Assembly: GCF_001519075.1 (NCBI RefSeq)
Contig: NZ_KQ954244.1
Location: 761,934-825,933, forward strand
DNA length: 64,000 nucleotides
From: Novosphingobium fuchskuhlense
Lineage (GTDB): Bacteria > Pseudomonadota > Alphaproteobacteria > Sphingomonadales > Sphingomonadaceae
Reading direction: 5' to 3'
Made by a program: the position numbers and the translations under genes. Below the pieces are notes generated by a model that did no database searches, was not told the DNA's origin, and was given only the letters and a program-made list of their open reading frames with translations. Positions 37,142-46,333 of the stretch are shown here, one piece after another (within the stretch, counting starts at the first letter, position 1; every line of letters starts with the position of its first letter).

Positions 37142-39580
37142 TTACGCCGGGCGCATTGCCGCCGCAGCCAGGCTTTCCGCTTCCAGCAGCAGCTCGTCGT
37201 CCGCTGAACCGGTTGGCACGAATTCGCGGCCGATCATCACCATCAGCGGCACCGCCAGCGGCGTGACCCGGTCCAGCTCGACATGGACCAGCTCCGCCGC
37301 CGTGCGGTCGAGCAGCGCGCCCAGCCGCCCCACATCGGTCATCCGCGCCCGGGCGTCCGCCCACGCAGCTTCAATCAGCAAGTGATCGGGCTCGTGCTTG
37401 CGAAGCACATCGTAGATCAGGTCGGTCGAGAACGTCACTTGCCGCCCGCTCTTGCGCGCGCCCGGCTGTTGTCGTTCGACCAGACCTGAAATCACCGCCA
37501 CCTCGCGGAAGGCCCGGCGCAGGAGGTAGGAATTCTGCACCCACTCCACAAACTCGTGGCTGAGGATGTCCGGTGAAAGCAGCGCCGCGGGGTCCTTCAC
37601 CGGCCGCAGCCCCCACACCCCCAGCGCGTAGTCATTGGCGACAAAGCCCATCGGCCCCAGCCCCGCATCCTCCATGCGCCGCGTGACCAGCATCCCGAGC
37701 GACTGGTTCGCGTTCCACCCCTCGAACGTGTAGTAAACCGTGTAGGCGCGGCCTCCGTGCGGGAAGCTCTCGACCAGGAGCTCGCCAGGCGCCGGAAGGC
37801 GGCTGCGCCAATCTTGCACTTCCAGCCATTCGCGGACGTCATCTGGGAAGCGGGCCCAGCCGGCGCGATCCGCGAGCATGGCCTGCACCCGGGCCGAGAG
37901 GTGTGTGGTGAGCGGCAAGCGAGCGCCGTTGTAGCTGGGGATCTGCCCGGCTTTCTTGGCCCCGCGCACGATCAGTTCCAGATCGCGCACGCCTTCCACC
38001 TCAAGGTCCATCCCGGCAAAGCGGAAGGTGTCGCCCGGCTTCAGCCCCGCTCCGAAATTCTCTTCCACCTTGCCGAGCGAGCGTCCGTTGCGGAAGCGGA
38101 CCTCGAGCATTTCGGAATCGACAATGATCCCCGCATTCAGGCGGTGCCGTGCGGCCTGCTGCGGATGCGTCAGCCGCCATGTGCCGTCTTTCAGCCGGAC
38201 GATCCGCTGGAACCGGTCGTAGGCCCGAAGCGAATAGCCGCCGGTCGCGACGAAGTTCAGGACGCGAGACCAGCCTGCCTCATCCACCCAGGAATACGCC
38301 ATCGAGGAACGCACTTCGGCGAGCAAGGCAGCCTCCCCGAAGGGCCCTGCGCAGGCGATTGCCATGACATGCTGGGCGAGCACATCGAGCCCGCCAGGGC
38401 GGAAATCCTCGCCATCGCGCTGGCCCTCGTTGACCGCATCGAGCGCGGCCATGGCCTCCAGGAATTCGAAGCGGTTACCCGGCACGAGCATGGCGCGGCT
38501 GGGTTGATCGAGCCGGTGATTGGCGCGCCCGATGCGCTGAAGGAGCCGTGAGGAGCCTTTGGGTGCGCCCATCTGCACGACCATGTCGATGTCGCCCCAA
38601 TCGACCCCGAGATCGAGGCTGGCGGTGCAGACCAGCGCGCGAAGCTCGCCACGCGCCATCGCGCCCTCCACCTTGCGCCGTGCTTCCTTCGAGAGCGAAC
38701 CGTGGTGGATGCCGATGGGCAGCTTGTCCTCGTTGGCATCCCACAGAAGCTGGAAGATGTATTCGGCGAGGAAGCGGGTGTTGGTGAAGACAAGCGTGGT
38801 GCGGTTGCGGCGGATCGCCTCGTAAAGCTGCGGCAGGGCCCAGGCAGCGGCGTGCCCGCCCCACGGCACCCGCTGGCCATCATCCGGCAGGAGGATTTCG
38901 ACTTCGGCGGGTGCGCCGGCCTCGCCCTCGACGAGCACCGTGCTGTCAAGATCGCCCCAGGGGGCGAGCCAGCCGCGAAAGGCCTCCGGATCGGCCAGCG
39001 TGGCAGAGAGGGCGGCGCGGCGCAGATCGGGTGCGAGCGCCTGCAGGCGGGTGAGCGCCAGCGCGAGGAGATCGCCCCGCTTCGACGTGGCGAAGGCATG
39101 CACTTCATCGATCACCACCCGCTGCACCGTGGCGAAGAGCTGCGCACTTTCCGGGTAGCTCAGCAGGAGCGAGAGCGACTCCGGCGTGGTGAGCAGCACA
39201 TGCGGTGGCCGCGCACGCTGTCGGGCCTTGCGATCCGAGGGTGTGTCGCCGCTTCGGGTCTCGACGGTGATCGGAAGACCCATTTCGGTGATCGGCGTGA
39301 GCAGGTTGCGCTGCACATCGTGCGCGAGCGCTTTCAGCGGCGAGACGTAGAGCGTGTGCAGCCCCTCCGGTAGCGGCGCATCGCCGAGCCGCGAGGGCGT
39401 GAAGGCGGCGAGCGTGGGCAGGAATCCGGCAAGCGTCTTGCCTGCACCGGTATCAGCCACCAGCAGCGCGTGGTGGCCATCATCGTCAGCCGCCAGCATC
39501 TCCGCCTGATGCCGCCGCACGCGCCAGCCGCGGCCAGCGAACCACGTTTGGATTTCGGGAGGGATCGCGGGACCTGTCAC
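37142..39580 (-). CDS. Lhr-type DEXH helicase (ligase-associated DNA damage response family)
   Basis: 812 residues from GTG 39580. Walker A at about 42-50 (VADTGAGKTLAGF), motif Ia (LYVSPLKALAHDV), Walker B DEVH (RVVIDEVHAFATSKRGDLLA) near 159, SAT motif (LSATLADPEAF), helicase C domain ending LLQRIGRANHRLDQPSRAML. The C-terminal winged-helix/DUF region (FEGWNANQSLGMLVTRRMED, GLVERQQPG) is the pattern of ligase-associated DEXH helicases. That family usually sits beside an ATP-dependent DNA ligase, an exonuclease and a metallophosphoesterase. None of these is adjacent. The start is ten bases after the phosphomannomutase stop, so the two are co-transcribed. Confidence 0.9.
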   Translation of the reverse strand: MTGPAIPPEIQTWFAGRGWRVRRHQAEMLAADDDGHHALLVADTGAGKTLAGFLPTLAAFTPSRLGDAPLPEGLHTLYVSPLKALAHDVQRNLLTPITEMGLPITVETRSGDTPSDRKARQRARPPHVLLTTPESLSLLLSYPESAQLFATVQRVVIDEVHAFATSKRGDLLALALTRLQALAPDLRRAALSATLADPEAFRGWLAPWGDLDSTVLVEGEAGAPAEVEILLPDDGQRVPWGGHAAAWALPQLYEAIRRNRTTLVFTNTRFLAEYIFQLLWDANEDKLPIGIHHGSLSKEARRKVEGAMARGELRALVCTASLDLGVDWGDIDMVVQMGAPKGSSRLLQRIGRANHRLDQPSRAMLVPGNRFEFLEAMAALDAVNEGQRDGEDFRPGGLDVLAQHVMAIACAGPFGEAALLAEVRSSMAYSWVDEAGWSRVLNFVATGGYSLRAYDRFQRIVRLKDGTWRLTHPQQAARHRLNAGIIVDSEMLEVRFRNGRSLGKVEENFGAGLKPGDTFRFAGMDLEVEGVRDLELIVRGAKKAGQIPSYNGARLPLTTHLSARVQAMLADRAGWARFPDDVREWLEVQDWRSRLPAPGELLVESFPHGGRAYTVYYTFEGWNANQSLGMLVTRRMEDAGLGPMGFVANDYALGVWGLRPVKDPAALLSPDILSHEFVEWVQNSYLLRRAFREVAVISGLVERQQPGARKSGRQVTFSTDLIYDVLRKHEPDHLLIEAAWADARARMTDVGRLGALLDRTAAELVHVELDRVTPLAVPLMVMIGREFVPTGSADDELLLEAESLAAAAMRPA

Positions 39581-39590
39581 CCCTCGGACC

Positions 39591-40976
39591 CTAGCGCCTT
39601 ATGCCGGAGGCCGCCAATTGCGCGTCGAGGGCATCGAGCAGCCGGGCGAGGCCCTGCGCGCTGTCGCTTTCGGCGCGGGCCGTGAGCATCGCCTCCGTGT
39701 TGGAAGCCCGCAGCAGCCACCATCCGTCCGGGGTTGTCACCCGCACACCGTCGATCGCCACCATGTCGGCCCCGGCGGATTCGAGCCGTGCGCGAACGGC
39801 GTTGATCACAGCGAACTTGTCTGCCTCGGCGACGGGAAAGCGCAGTTCAGGAGTGGTGACCATGGCGGGCAGCGCATCAAGCAGCGCGGAAACCGGCCGG
39901 CCGAGCCGGACGACCGCCGCGATCAGCCTCACGGCGGCATAGAGCGCATCGTCGAACCCGTAGTAATCATCGGCAAGGAAGACGTGGCCCGTCACTTCGC
40001 CGCCGAGCAGGGCGCCAGTCTCCTTCATTTTGGATTTGATGTGGCTGTGCCCTGTCTTCCACATCAGTGCCGTTCCGCCCAGCGCCCGGACGCGCTCGAA
40101 CAGCGCGCCGCTGGTCTTGATATCGGCGATAACTGTCGCTCCCGCCTGCCTTTTCAGCACGTCCTCGGCGAACAGCATCAGGAGCTGATCACCCGCCAGC
40201 GCGCGGCCTTCGCCGTCCACCACGCCCAGCCTGTCCCCGTCGCCATCGAATGCCAGTCCGAAGTCGAGCCGTCCCAGCGCGACGGCCCGCCGCAGATCGG
40301 CGAGGTTGGCGTCAACGGAAGGATCGGGATGATGGCTGGGAAACGTTCCATCGACAGGCGTGTGCAGCAGGACATGGCGTCCGGGCAATCCGGCAACGAG
40401 CCGCTCGACGATCGGGCCCGCGGCACCGTTTCCGGTATCCCAGGCCATGCCGAGGCGCTCAACGGCGTCCGGCGCGATACCCTCCAGCCCGGCGAGCAGT
40501 CGATCGACGTAAGCATCCATGATGTTGATGGGCTCGGCCGTCCCGTCTCCCTGCGCCCAATCCCCCCGGGAGGCGAGGCGGCCGAGATCGAGTATGTCTG
40601 GACCGAAGAACGGACCCCCGTGAAATACCATCTTGAAGCCATTCTGATCGGGGGGATTGTGGCTGCCAGTTATCTGAATGCCATCCTGCACTTGTGGCAG
40701 TGAGGCGACTGCATAATAGAGCATCGGCGTGGGGCCGAGGCCAATCCTGAGCACATCGGCGCCGCTCGCGCAAAGACCGGCGACCAGTGCTTCCTCAAGG
40801 ATCGGGGAGCTGATCCGGCCATCGAAGCCGACGGCGACTTTGGATCGTCCCGCCCGCACAACCCGGGTCGCGAAGCTGCGGCCAAGGGCATAGGCATCCT
40901 CGGGCTCGAGCGTTTTGCCGCAGGTTCCTCGGATATCGTATTCACGCAGAATGCCGGGATGGAACTGGTGTACCAT
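39591..40976 (-). CDS. phosphomannomutase/phosphoglucomutase
   Basis: 461 residues of the alpha-D-phosphohexomutase family. The phospho-serine loop is TGSHNPP with S105. The Mg-binding loop is D244-G-D246-G-D248-R. The sugar-specificity loop is GGEVTGHVF near residue 325. The phosphate-binding loop RASNTEAMLTAR is near the C-terminus. It interconverts mannose or glucose 1- and 6-phosphates for exopolysaccharide and lipopolysaccharide precursors. Which substrate dominates cannot be told; AlgC-type enzymes use both. galE at 51.9 kb may share the pathway. Confidence 0.94.
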   Translation of the reverse strand: MVHQFHPGILREYDIRGTCGKTLEPEDAYALGRSFATRVVRAGRSKVAVGFDGRISSPILEEALVAGLCASGADVLRIGLGPTPMLYYAVASLPQVQDGIQITGSHNPPDQNGFKMVFHGGPFFGPDILDLGRLASRGDWAQGDGTAEPINIMDAYVDRLLAGLEGIAPDAVERLGMAWDTGNGAAGPIVERLVAGLPGRHVLLHTPVDGTFPSHHPDPSVDANLADLRRAVALGRLDFGLAFDGDGDRLGVVDGEGRALAGDQLLMLFAEDVLKRQAGATVIADIKTSGALFERVRALGGTALMWKTGHSHIKSKMKETGALLGGEVTGHVFLADDYYGFDDALYAAVRLIAAVVRLGRPVSALLDALPAMVTTPELRFPVAEADKFAVINAVRARLESAGADMVAIDGVRVTTPDGWWLLRASNTEAMLTARAESDSAQGLARLLDALDAQLAASGIRR

Positions 40977-41180
40977 CAGGACGCCACCTTCGGCGTGCCT
41001 TGAAGCAGGCGGGTGGGGATCCCGGGCCGAGAGATGTCGCGCCGGGTTTTCAGGCGGCCATGCCTTGCGATGTGAGCAGGAGCTGCTGCGCGGTGCTGCC
41101 CGCTCGGTGCGATCGCGGTCTTCGATCCCCCGGGGTCCTTGCGGCCATCACCGGACGGAAGACCATCGCCGCACATCGGC

Positions 41181-41459
41181 TCAGCGATGGTCGATGCGCG
41201 CCAGCAGCAGATCGCGTGCGGCATTCGCCTCGTGCACCGCATCGGCGGTGCCACCGCGATCCGGATGAACTTTCATCAGCAGGCGGCGATGAGCGTCGAT
41301 GATTTCGTCATAGCCCGCATCGGCGCGAAGGCCGAGGAGGTTGCGGGCGCGCCGCTCGGCGGCATCGCGGGCGTTTGTGCCCCACAGTTCCCACGGCCAG
41401 CGCCCTGCCAGCATCTTGATCGCGAGGCACGCAAGCGCCGCGAGGAACAGGAACTTCAC
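41181..41459 (-). CDS. membrane-anchored J-domain protein
   Basis: 92 residues from GTG 41459, overlapping the mipZ stop (GTGA). N-terminal membrane segment at about residues 2-18 (KFLFLAALACLAIKMLA). A short linker leads to a minimal J-domain with the catalytic HPD at H65-P-D67 (LMKVHPDRGGTADAV), so it should stimulate an Hsp70 (DnaK) at the membrane. It resembles TIM14/DjlA-like small J-proteins. The tight coupling to mipZ suggests co-expression; a functional link to division or segregation is inference only. Confidence 0.88.
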   Translation of the reverse strand: MKFLFLAALACLAIKMLAGRWPWELWGTNARDAAERRARNLLGLRADAGYDEIIDAHRRLLMKVHPDRGGTADAVHEANAARDLLLARIDHR

Positions 41460-42268
41460 AGTACCGCTTCCATGCTGATCTGGCCGCGCTCGGGGATCTT
41501 GAGCGCGAGGCCCGCGACAAGGGTGCGCAGTTCCTGCCGGGCGACAAGGTGGCTGGTGCCGAGTTCGCCAAGGTGGCCCTTGTCGAGCAGGGTGAGCCCG
41601 CTCGGGAACAGCTCGCGATAGATCACGCGTTCGGAAAGGCCGCTGGCGATGCGGAACCCGACACGCTTCGAAAGCTCGATCAAAGCCTGGTCGATGCGCT
41701 TCTGGTTGCGTGCCTCGGTGTAGCCGGTGCGGTTGCGCACGACGACCCAATCCATCTCTTTTCTGGCTTCCTTGATCGTCGCCATCGCGCGCTTCTTGCG
41801 GGCTTCCCAGATCAGTTCGGCATAGAACGAGAGGCGGCGGACCTTGAAGGTTTCGGCATCGACCTGGCCAATCAGGTCGAAATCGACGAAGCTGTCGTTG
41901 AGCGGGGTGACGAGCGTATCGGCCTGCGTGGCGACGTGGCGGGCGAGCGGATCGTCGCGGCCGGGGGTGTCGAAGACGAGGAAATCGTGGTCGGCACCGA
42001 GTTTTTCGGCCCGCGCGTCGAGTTCTTCGGTGCTGCTGCCGTCATAGACCTCGAAAGTGGCGGTGGGCAGCGCGATGCCGCGGCGGCGCATGGTTTCCGC
42101 GCGGTTCTCGAAATAGCGGTGCATCGTGCGTTGGCGCGCATCGAGGTCGATCGCGGCGACGCGGGCACCCTGATAGGCGAGCGCAATGGCGACATGGACC
42201 GCCGTGGTCGACTTGCCGGTGCCTCCCTTTTCGTTGGCGAATACGATTCGATAGGGAGCGGCGGGCAC
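41456..42268 (-). CDS. mipZ: division-plane positioning ATPase MipZ
   Basis: 270 residues from GTG 42268 with AAAGGA eight bases upstream. ParA/MinD-type deviant Walker A K14-G-G-T-G-K19-S-T. MipZ-specific blocks are well conserved: IDLDARQRTMHRYFENRAE, LNDSFVDFDLIGQVD, MDWVVVRNRTGYTEARN and SGLSERVIYRELFPSGLTLL. In Caulobacter MipZ forms a bipolar gradient by binding ParB and inhibits FtsZ polymerisation except at midcell. It shares a short divergent region with panC, and its stop overlaps the J-domain gene start. Confidence 0.97.
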   Translation of the reverse strand: MPAAPYRIVFANEKGGTGKSTTAVHVAIALAYQGARVAAIDLDARQRTMHRYFENRAETMRRRGIALPTATFEVYDGSSTEELDARAEKLGADHDFLVFDTPGRDDPLARHVATQADTLVTPLNDSFVDFDLIGQVDAETFKVRRLSFYAELIWEARKKRAMATIKEARKEMDWVVVRNRTGYTEARNQKRIDQALIELSKRVGFRIASGLSERVIYRELFPSGLTLLDKGHLGELGTSHLVARQELRTLVAGLALKIPERGQISMEAVL

Positions 42269-42371
42269 GCGATCATCCTTTCTATGAGTGGCGGGCCCCC
42301 TTGCCGCCGGGCAGGGCGCAGGGCTAGAGGGCGCGTTCCCCATCTTGGGGATTACTGGAGAGCCGAGGCGC

Positions 42372-43238
42372 GTGCAAATCCTGACTGCTCTGGAACCGCT
42401 GCGCATCGCGCTTGCCGCGCTGAAATCGGGGGACAATTCCCCGCACCGCACGCTTGCGCTCGTGCCCACGATGGGGGCGCTGCACAAAGGCCACCTCACC
42501 CTGGTGCGCGAAGCGAAGGCCCGGGCGGATCACGTGGTGGTGTCGATCTTCGTCAATCCGCGGCAGTTCGGCCCCAACGAGGACCTTGCGACCTATCCCC
42601 GCCAGCTCGCGGCCGATGCCGCGCTGCTGGAAGCGGAAGGCGTCGATGTGTTGTGGGCGCCGACGGTAGAGGCGGTCTATCCGTCAGGCTATGCGACCAC
42701 TGTCCAGGTAGGCGGACTGGACACGATACTCTGCGGCGCGGCGCGGCCCGGGCATTTTGACGGTGTCGCGACGGTTGTCGCCAAGCTGTTCAACCAGGTA
42801 AGGCCCCACATCGCGCTGTTCGGCGAGAAGGATTGGCAACAGCTCGCGATCATCCGCCGCATGGCGCGCGATCTAGATCTCATCGAGCCACATGCGGACT
42901 GCATTCTTGGTGTGCCGACAGTCCGCGAGGCGGACGGCCTCGCTATGAGCAGCCGCAACAAGTACCTGACAGTGGACGAGCGCGTTGCCGCTCCGGCACT
43001 GCATCGGGCGATGCGCGAGGCTGCGGCGAAGATCGTGGCGGGCGAGAACGTTGCCGAGGCTCTCGCGGGGCTGCAGAGTGCGGTGCTGGCCGCAGGTTTC
43101 CGCAGCATCGACTACGCCGATCTGCGCGATGCGGCGACGCTGGAAGCGCTCACTGCCCTGGGCGAACACCCCGCGCGCCTGCTGGTTGCGGCGCATATCG
43201 GCAAGGCGCGGCTGATCGACAATATCGCGGTGGGCTAG
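42372..43238 (+). CDS. panC: pantoate--beta-alanine ligase
   Basis: 288 residues from GTG 42372. Nucleotidyltransferase HxGH motif as H38-K-G-H within VPTMGALHKGHLTLV. Other PanC signatures: SIFVNPRQFGPNEDLATYPR, CGAARPGHFDGVATVVAKLF, LFGEKDWQQLAIIRRMARDL, and the KMSKS equivalent AMSSRNKYL. It condenses pantoate with beta-alanine using ATP, the last step of pantothenate synthesis; cytoplasmic. Other pan genes are not adjacent. Divergent from mipZ. Confidence 0.98.
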   Translation: MQILTALEPLRIALAALKSGDNSPHRTLALVPTMGALHKGHLTLVREAKARADHVVVSIFVNPRQFGPNEDLATYPRQLAADAALLEAEGVDVLWAPTVEAVYPSGYATTVQVGGLDTILCGAARPGHFDGVATVVAKLFNQVRPHIALFGEKDWQQLAIIRRMARDLDLIEPHADCILGVPTVREADGLAMSSRNKYLTVDERVAAPALHRAMREAAAKIVAGENVAEALAGLQSAVLAAGFRSIDYADLRDAATLEALTALGEHPARLLVAAHIGKARLIDNIAVG

Positions 43239-43259
43239 TCCGCCGATCACGTCCGCCCC

Positions 43260-44780
43260 TCAGGGCTTGGCTTTCCCGCTCCGCGCGACTTCGTAGAGGA
43301 AGTCGGCAAAAAGGCCGGCCTGCTGGTCGAAGCCGAGCTCCTTGGGGTTGGTGCTGTCAATCAGGAACCACTCGTCGGGCGCATGCGCACCGCCGCCGCG
43401 GCCTGCGCCGAACGAGCCTGCCGGCAGGCTCAGCGGTGGGCCGGTGAAGATCACGCCCGGCCAGCTGCCGGCGGACCGCGCCGACATGGTCTGCGAGATC
43501 TTCGCTGCGGCCAGCGTGGCCTGCTCCGCCTTGATCAGCGCGCTGTTTTCATCGGTCTGGGTCGGGCCGTAGCCGCCGCTCACGTTGACTTCGATATCGC
43601 CAAAACCGCGCTTGGCGAGGTGGGCCTTGAGCTTCGTGACGGCCTCGTCCTTGGTCATGTCCGGCACCAGCCTGAGGTCGATCTTGGCCTCGGCTCGGCC
43701 CGGCAGGACGGTCTTGCCGCCCGGGCCCATGTAGCCGCTCACCAATCCCTGGATATTGACGGTGGGCTGCGAGGCGAGGCGGTAAGCCGCGGTAAGGTAG
43801 TCCTCACCGGCATACCACTGCTTGATGCCGAGGCTCTTCTTCTCGTCCGCCTCGTTGCCGGCGGCGACATCGGCTGCGATCAGCTGCTTCTGGCGCTCGG
43901 TGAGCGGTTTCACGTTCTCGAACCAGCCATCGATGGCAGGCGTATGGCCGTCGTCGCCAACAAGCGTGTTCAGCGCCTTGATGAGGTGCCAGGCCGGGCT
44001 ATCGACATTGGCCATGAGGCTGGAATGGATGTCTTTGGTCGGGCCCTTGCCCCATTTCTCGCCGCTGGAAATGAGCTGCAGTTCGACCGCGCCCTTTGCG
44101 CCGAGTTCGAGCGTCACTTGCCCATCGACCGACTGGCCGGCGCTGGGAATGATCACGCCCACCGCCTTCTTCATCGCGGCGAGGACTTCCGGATTGCTGA
44201 TGACCTGCGGGAAGTGCGGCGAGGCGATTTCTTCCTCGCCTTCTGCCACCAGCACGAGATTGACCGGCAGCTTGATGCCCGAGGCCTTGAAGGCTTTCAG
44301 GGCAGTGAGGAACGCGGTTTCCGGGCCCTTCTGGTTGACCGCGCCGCGCCCGACGATGACCCTGCCCTCGCCCGGGCGGTCAACCATGCGGCCCTCGAGC
44401 GGCGGGGAGGACCACTCCTTGGGATCATAGTGCTTCACGTCGTACATGAAGTAGATTGCAAGCGTGGTCCTGGCGCCGGCATCGAGCGTGGCGAAGACAC
44501 CCGGTACACCGTCGGTCGGGATCACCTTGGCCACCTGGAAGCCGGCATCGAGCGCCAGCTGGCGCATGTATTCGGCGCCTTCCTTGTGGTTCAAACCCAT
44601 GTTCGCGATCGTGGGCAGCTTGATCCAGGCGCGCAGGCGCTCCACCGCCGCGTCATGATCGGCGCGGATCGCGGCGGCAACGTTGGCCCGGTCCGCCTTT
44701 TCGGACGCTGCCGCCGGGTGGCCCGCCAGCGCGGCAACTGCCGCCAATCCAGCGAGTCCGAGCTTCAAACGCCGTGCCAT
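43260..44780 (-). CDS. exported M20-fold peptidase-like protein with substituted metal ligands
   Basis: 506 residues from ATG 44780 after a GGGGG ribosome-binding site. Signal peptide LAGLAAVAALAGHPAAA. The overall order is that of M20 dipeptidases: ASPHF after the Glu cluster (E182-E184), the lid-domain His (DIHSSLMANVDSP) and the C-terminal ligand GAHAPDEW. The first zinc site differs: the expected GHxD reads FMYD (M112, D114), and the metal-bridging Asp of GRGxxDxKG is N149 (GRGAVNQKG). So two of the usual five ligands are replaced. The protein may bind one metal, use another chemistry or be non-catalytic. The clean reading frame argues against decay. Confidence 0.87.
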   Translation of the reverse strand: MARRLKLGLAGLAAVAALAGHPAAASEKADRANVAAAIRADHDAAVERLRAWIKLPTIANMGLNHKEGAEYMRQLALDAGFQVAKVIPTDGVPGVFATLDAGARTTLAIYFMYDVKHYDPKEWSSPPLEGRMVDRPGEGRVIVGRGAVNQKGPETAFLTALKAFKASGIKLPVNLVLVAEGEEEIASPHFPQVISNPEVLAAMKKAVGVIIPSAGQSVDGQVTLELGAKGAVELQLISSGEKWGKGPTKDIHSSLMANVDSPAWHLIKALNTLVGDDGHTPAIDGWFENVKPLTERQKQLIAADVAAGNEADEKKSLGIKQWYAGEDYLTAAYRLASQPTVNIQGLVSGYMGPGGKTVLPGRAEAKIDLRLVPDMTKDEAVTKLKAHLAKRGFGDIEVNVSGGYGPTQTDENSALIKAEQATLAAAKISQTMSARSAGSWPGVIFTGPPLSLPAGSFGAGRGGGAHAPDEWFLIDSTNPKELGFDQQAGLFADFLYEVARSGKAKP

Positions 44781-44852
44781 GCTGCCCCCTTTGATCAACA
44801 CCGATCTCCCCGCGAGTGTGTGGTTCGTTTCCCGCAATGTCCAGACGGCTTG

Positions 44853-45476
44853 TCAGAACAGCGAAGCCTGGCGCGCCCCGGGTGCCGGTTCGGTGATCTC
44901 GCGCATCAGCGCGTCGTCCAGCGGCAGCTGCATGGCGGCCGCGTCCACGCCGTTCACGCTTAGCCAGCGGTCGCACGGCTCACCGGGACGCAGGAGCACG
45001 GGCATAGCCTTGGGGTGGATGCGGCCCACCGTCGTGTTCGGGGCGCAGGTGAGGAAGGCGAAGCGGGGGCCGTTTTCGGTGTGGCGCCACAAGCCTGCAA
45101 AGGCGAACAGCGGGTCGTGCGCGATGTCGAACCAGTGCTTGCGTTTGCGGCCCGTCACCGGGTCGGGCGCGGCGGACCATTCGGAAAAGGCGGTAACGGG
45201 GACGAGGCACCGCTGCGCCGGATCCGCCAGCGCGCTGCGCCACATCGGCGAGGCAAGGTTGCGCACGTTGGTGATCGGGCGCTTCACATCGCCAAACGGG
45301 GGCCAGCCCCAGCGCATCATGGCGAGCTGCCGCGTGGCACTGCCGTTCACCACGACCGGCGCTTCGGCATCGGGGTAGATCTCGTCGAGCGCGGGCAGGT
45401 TGCGCCCCGCGACATCGGCCCGGAAAAGCGCCGCGATGGCTTGCGCGTTGCTGGTCATGCGATAGAGATTGCACAT
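44853..45476 (-). CDS. SRAP family protein (HMCES/YedK), abasic-site DNA crosslinker
   Basis: 207 residues starting MCNLYRM, so that Cys2 becomes the N-terminal catalytic residue after Met removal. Other family residues: Asn in ITNVRNLASP, Glu in PVTAFSEWSA, and His in GRIHPKAMPVLL. SRAP proteins form a thiazolidine crosslink with abasic sites in single-stranded DNA and shield them from error-prone repair. Divergent from the aldolase gene, 31 bp between start codons, so they share promoter space. Confidence 0.95.
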   Translation of the reverse strand: MCNLYRMTSNAQAIAALFRADVAGRNLPALDEIYPDAEAPVVVNGSATRQLAMMRWGWPPFGDVKRPITNVRNLASPMWRSALADPAQRCLVPVTAFSEWSAAPDPVTGRKRKHWFDIAHDPLFAFAGLWRHTENGPRFAFLTCAPNTTVGRIHPKAMPVLLRPGEPCDRWLSVNGVDAAAMQLPLDDALMREITEPAPGARQASLF

Positions 45477-45507
45477 AACAGATGCGAGCATAGCGGGAGA
45501 GTACGCG

Positions 45508-46275
45508 ATGGCCACCCAGATCCGTCCCAACATCCATTGCAGCGATGCCGAGTGGCAGGCGCGGCTGGAACTGGCCGCCTGCTACCGCATCTTCGACCTG
45601 CTGGGCTGGTCCGAATCGGTCTACAACCACATCTCGCTGCGGGTGCCGGACCAGGAAGGCGCGTTCCTCATCAATCCGTTCGGGCTGCTCTATTCCGAGG
45701 TGACGGCCAGCAACCTCGTCAAGATCGACATCGACGGCAACAAGCTGGATGACAATCCGCACCCGGTGAACCTCGCCGGCTTCACCCAGCATGGCTATTT
45801 CCACCGCCACCTCGATTGGGCCCACGCCATCTGCCACGTCCACACGACGGCGACGATGGCGGTGTGCAGCCTCGAGGAAGGGCTGATGCCGATCAACTTC
45901 TATGCCTGCAACTTCATGGGCCGACTGGCGTACCACGATTTCGAGGGCATCACCGTCCGCGCCGAGGAAGGCGAGCGGCTGCTGGCGAACCTCGCCGACA
46001 AGAACATCCTCATGCTGCGCAACCATGGTCCGGTGGTCATGGCCAAGAACCTTCAGGCGATGTTCGTGCAGCAGTGGGCGCTGCAGCGGGCGTGCGAAAT
46101 CCAGATGGCGACGCTGTCGATGGGCCGTCCGCCGATCATGATTTCGCAGGACGTGATCAACGTGCACCAGCGCGATCTCAACTTGGCCAATCCGCCGGGC
46201 GGCGGTCCCGGCGTTGGCGATTTCAACGCCTGGGTGCGGCGGATCGACCAGATCGACCGTTCCTGGCGGGATTGA
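45508..46275 (+). CDS. class II aldolase/adducin family protein
   Basis: 255 residues from ATG 45508 with GGGAGAG upstream. The zinc-binding pair HxH is in AICHVHTTATMAVCS at about 110-124. A third His is in MLRNHGPVVMAKN near residue 172. The glycine/acid loop is INPFGLLYSEVTASNLVKID. Members act as fuculose-phosphate-type aldolases, as epimerases, or (in the short adducin-like proteins) have unknown roles. The substrate is not predictable. A separate 2Fe-2S protein gene follows 58 bp downstream on the same strand. Confidence 0.92.
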   Translation: MATQIRPNIHCSDAEWQARLELAACYRIFDLLGWSESVYNHISLRVPDQEGAFLINPFGLLYSEVTASNLVKIDIDGNKLDDNPHPVNLAGFTQHGYFHRHLDWAHAICHVHTTATMAVCSLEEGLMPINFYACNFMGRLAYHDFEGITVRAEEGERLLANLADKNILMLRNHGPVVMAKNLQAMFVQQWALQRACEIQMATLSMGRPPIMISQDVINVHQRDLNLANPPGGGPGVGDFNAWVRRIDQIDRSWRD

Positions 46276-46333
46276 GGCCCTTGCCGGCCCGACCCCTTGC
46301 ACTCTGACCGCCTCGCGCTAGTCCGGTCCGGCC

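Noticed and set aside
44980..46302. 440-codon minus-strand open frame over the aldolase and SRAP genes
   Set aside because: It overlaps two well-supported genes and contains only shadow sequence.
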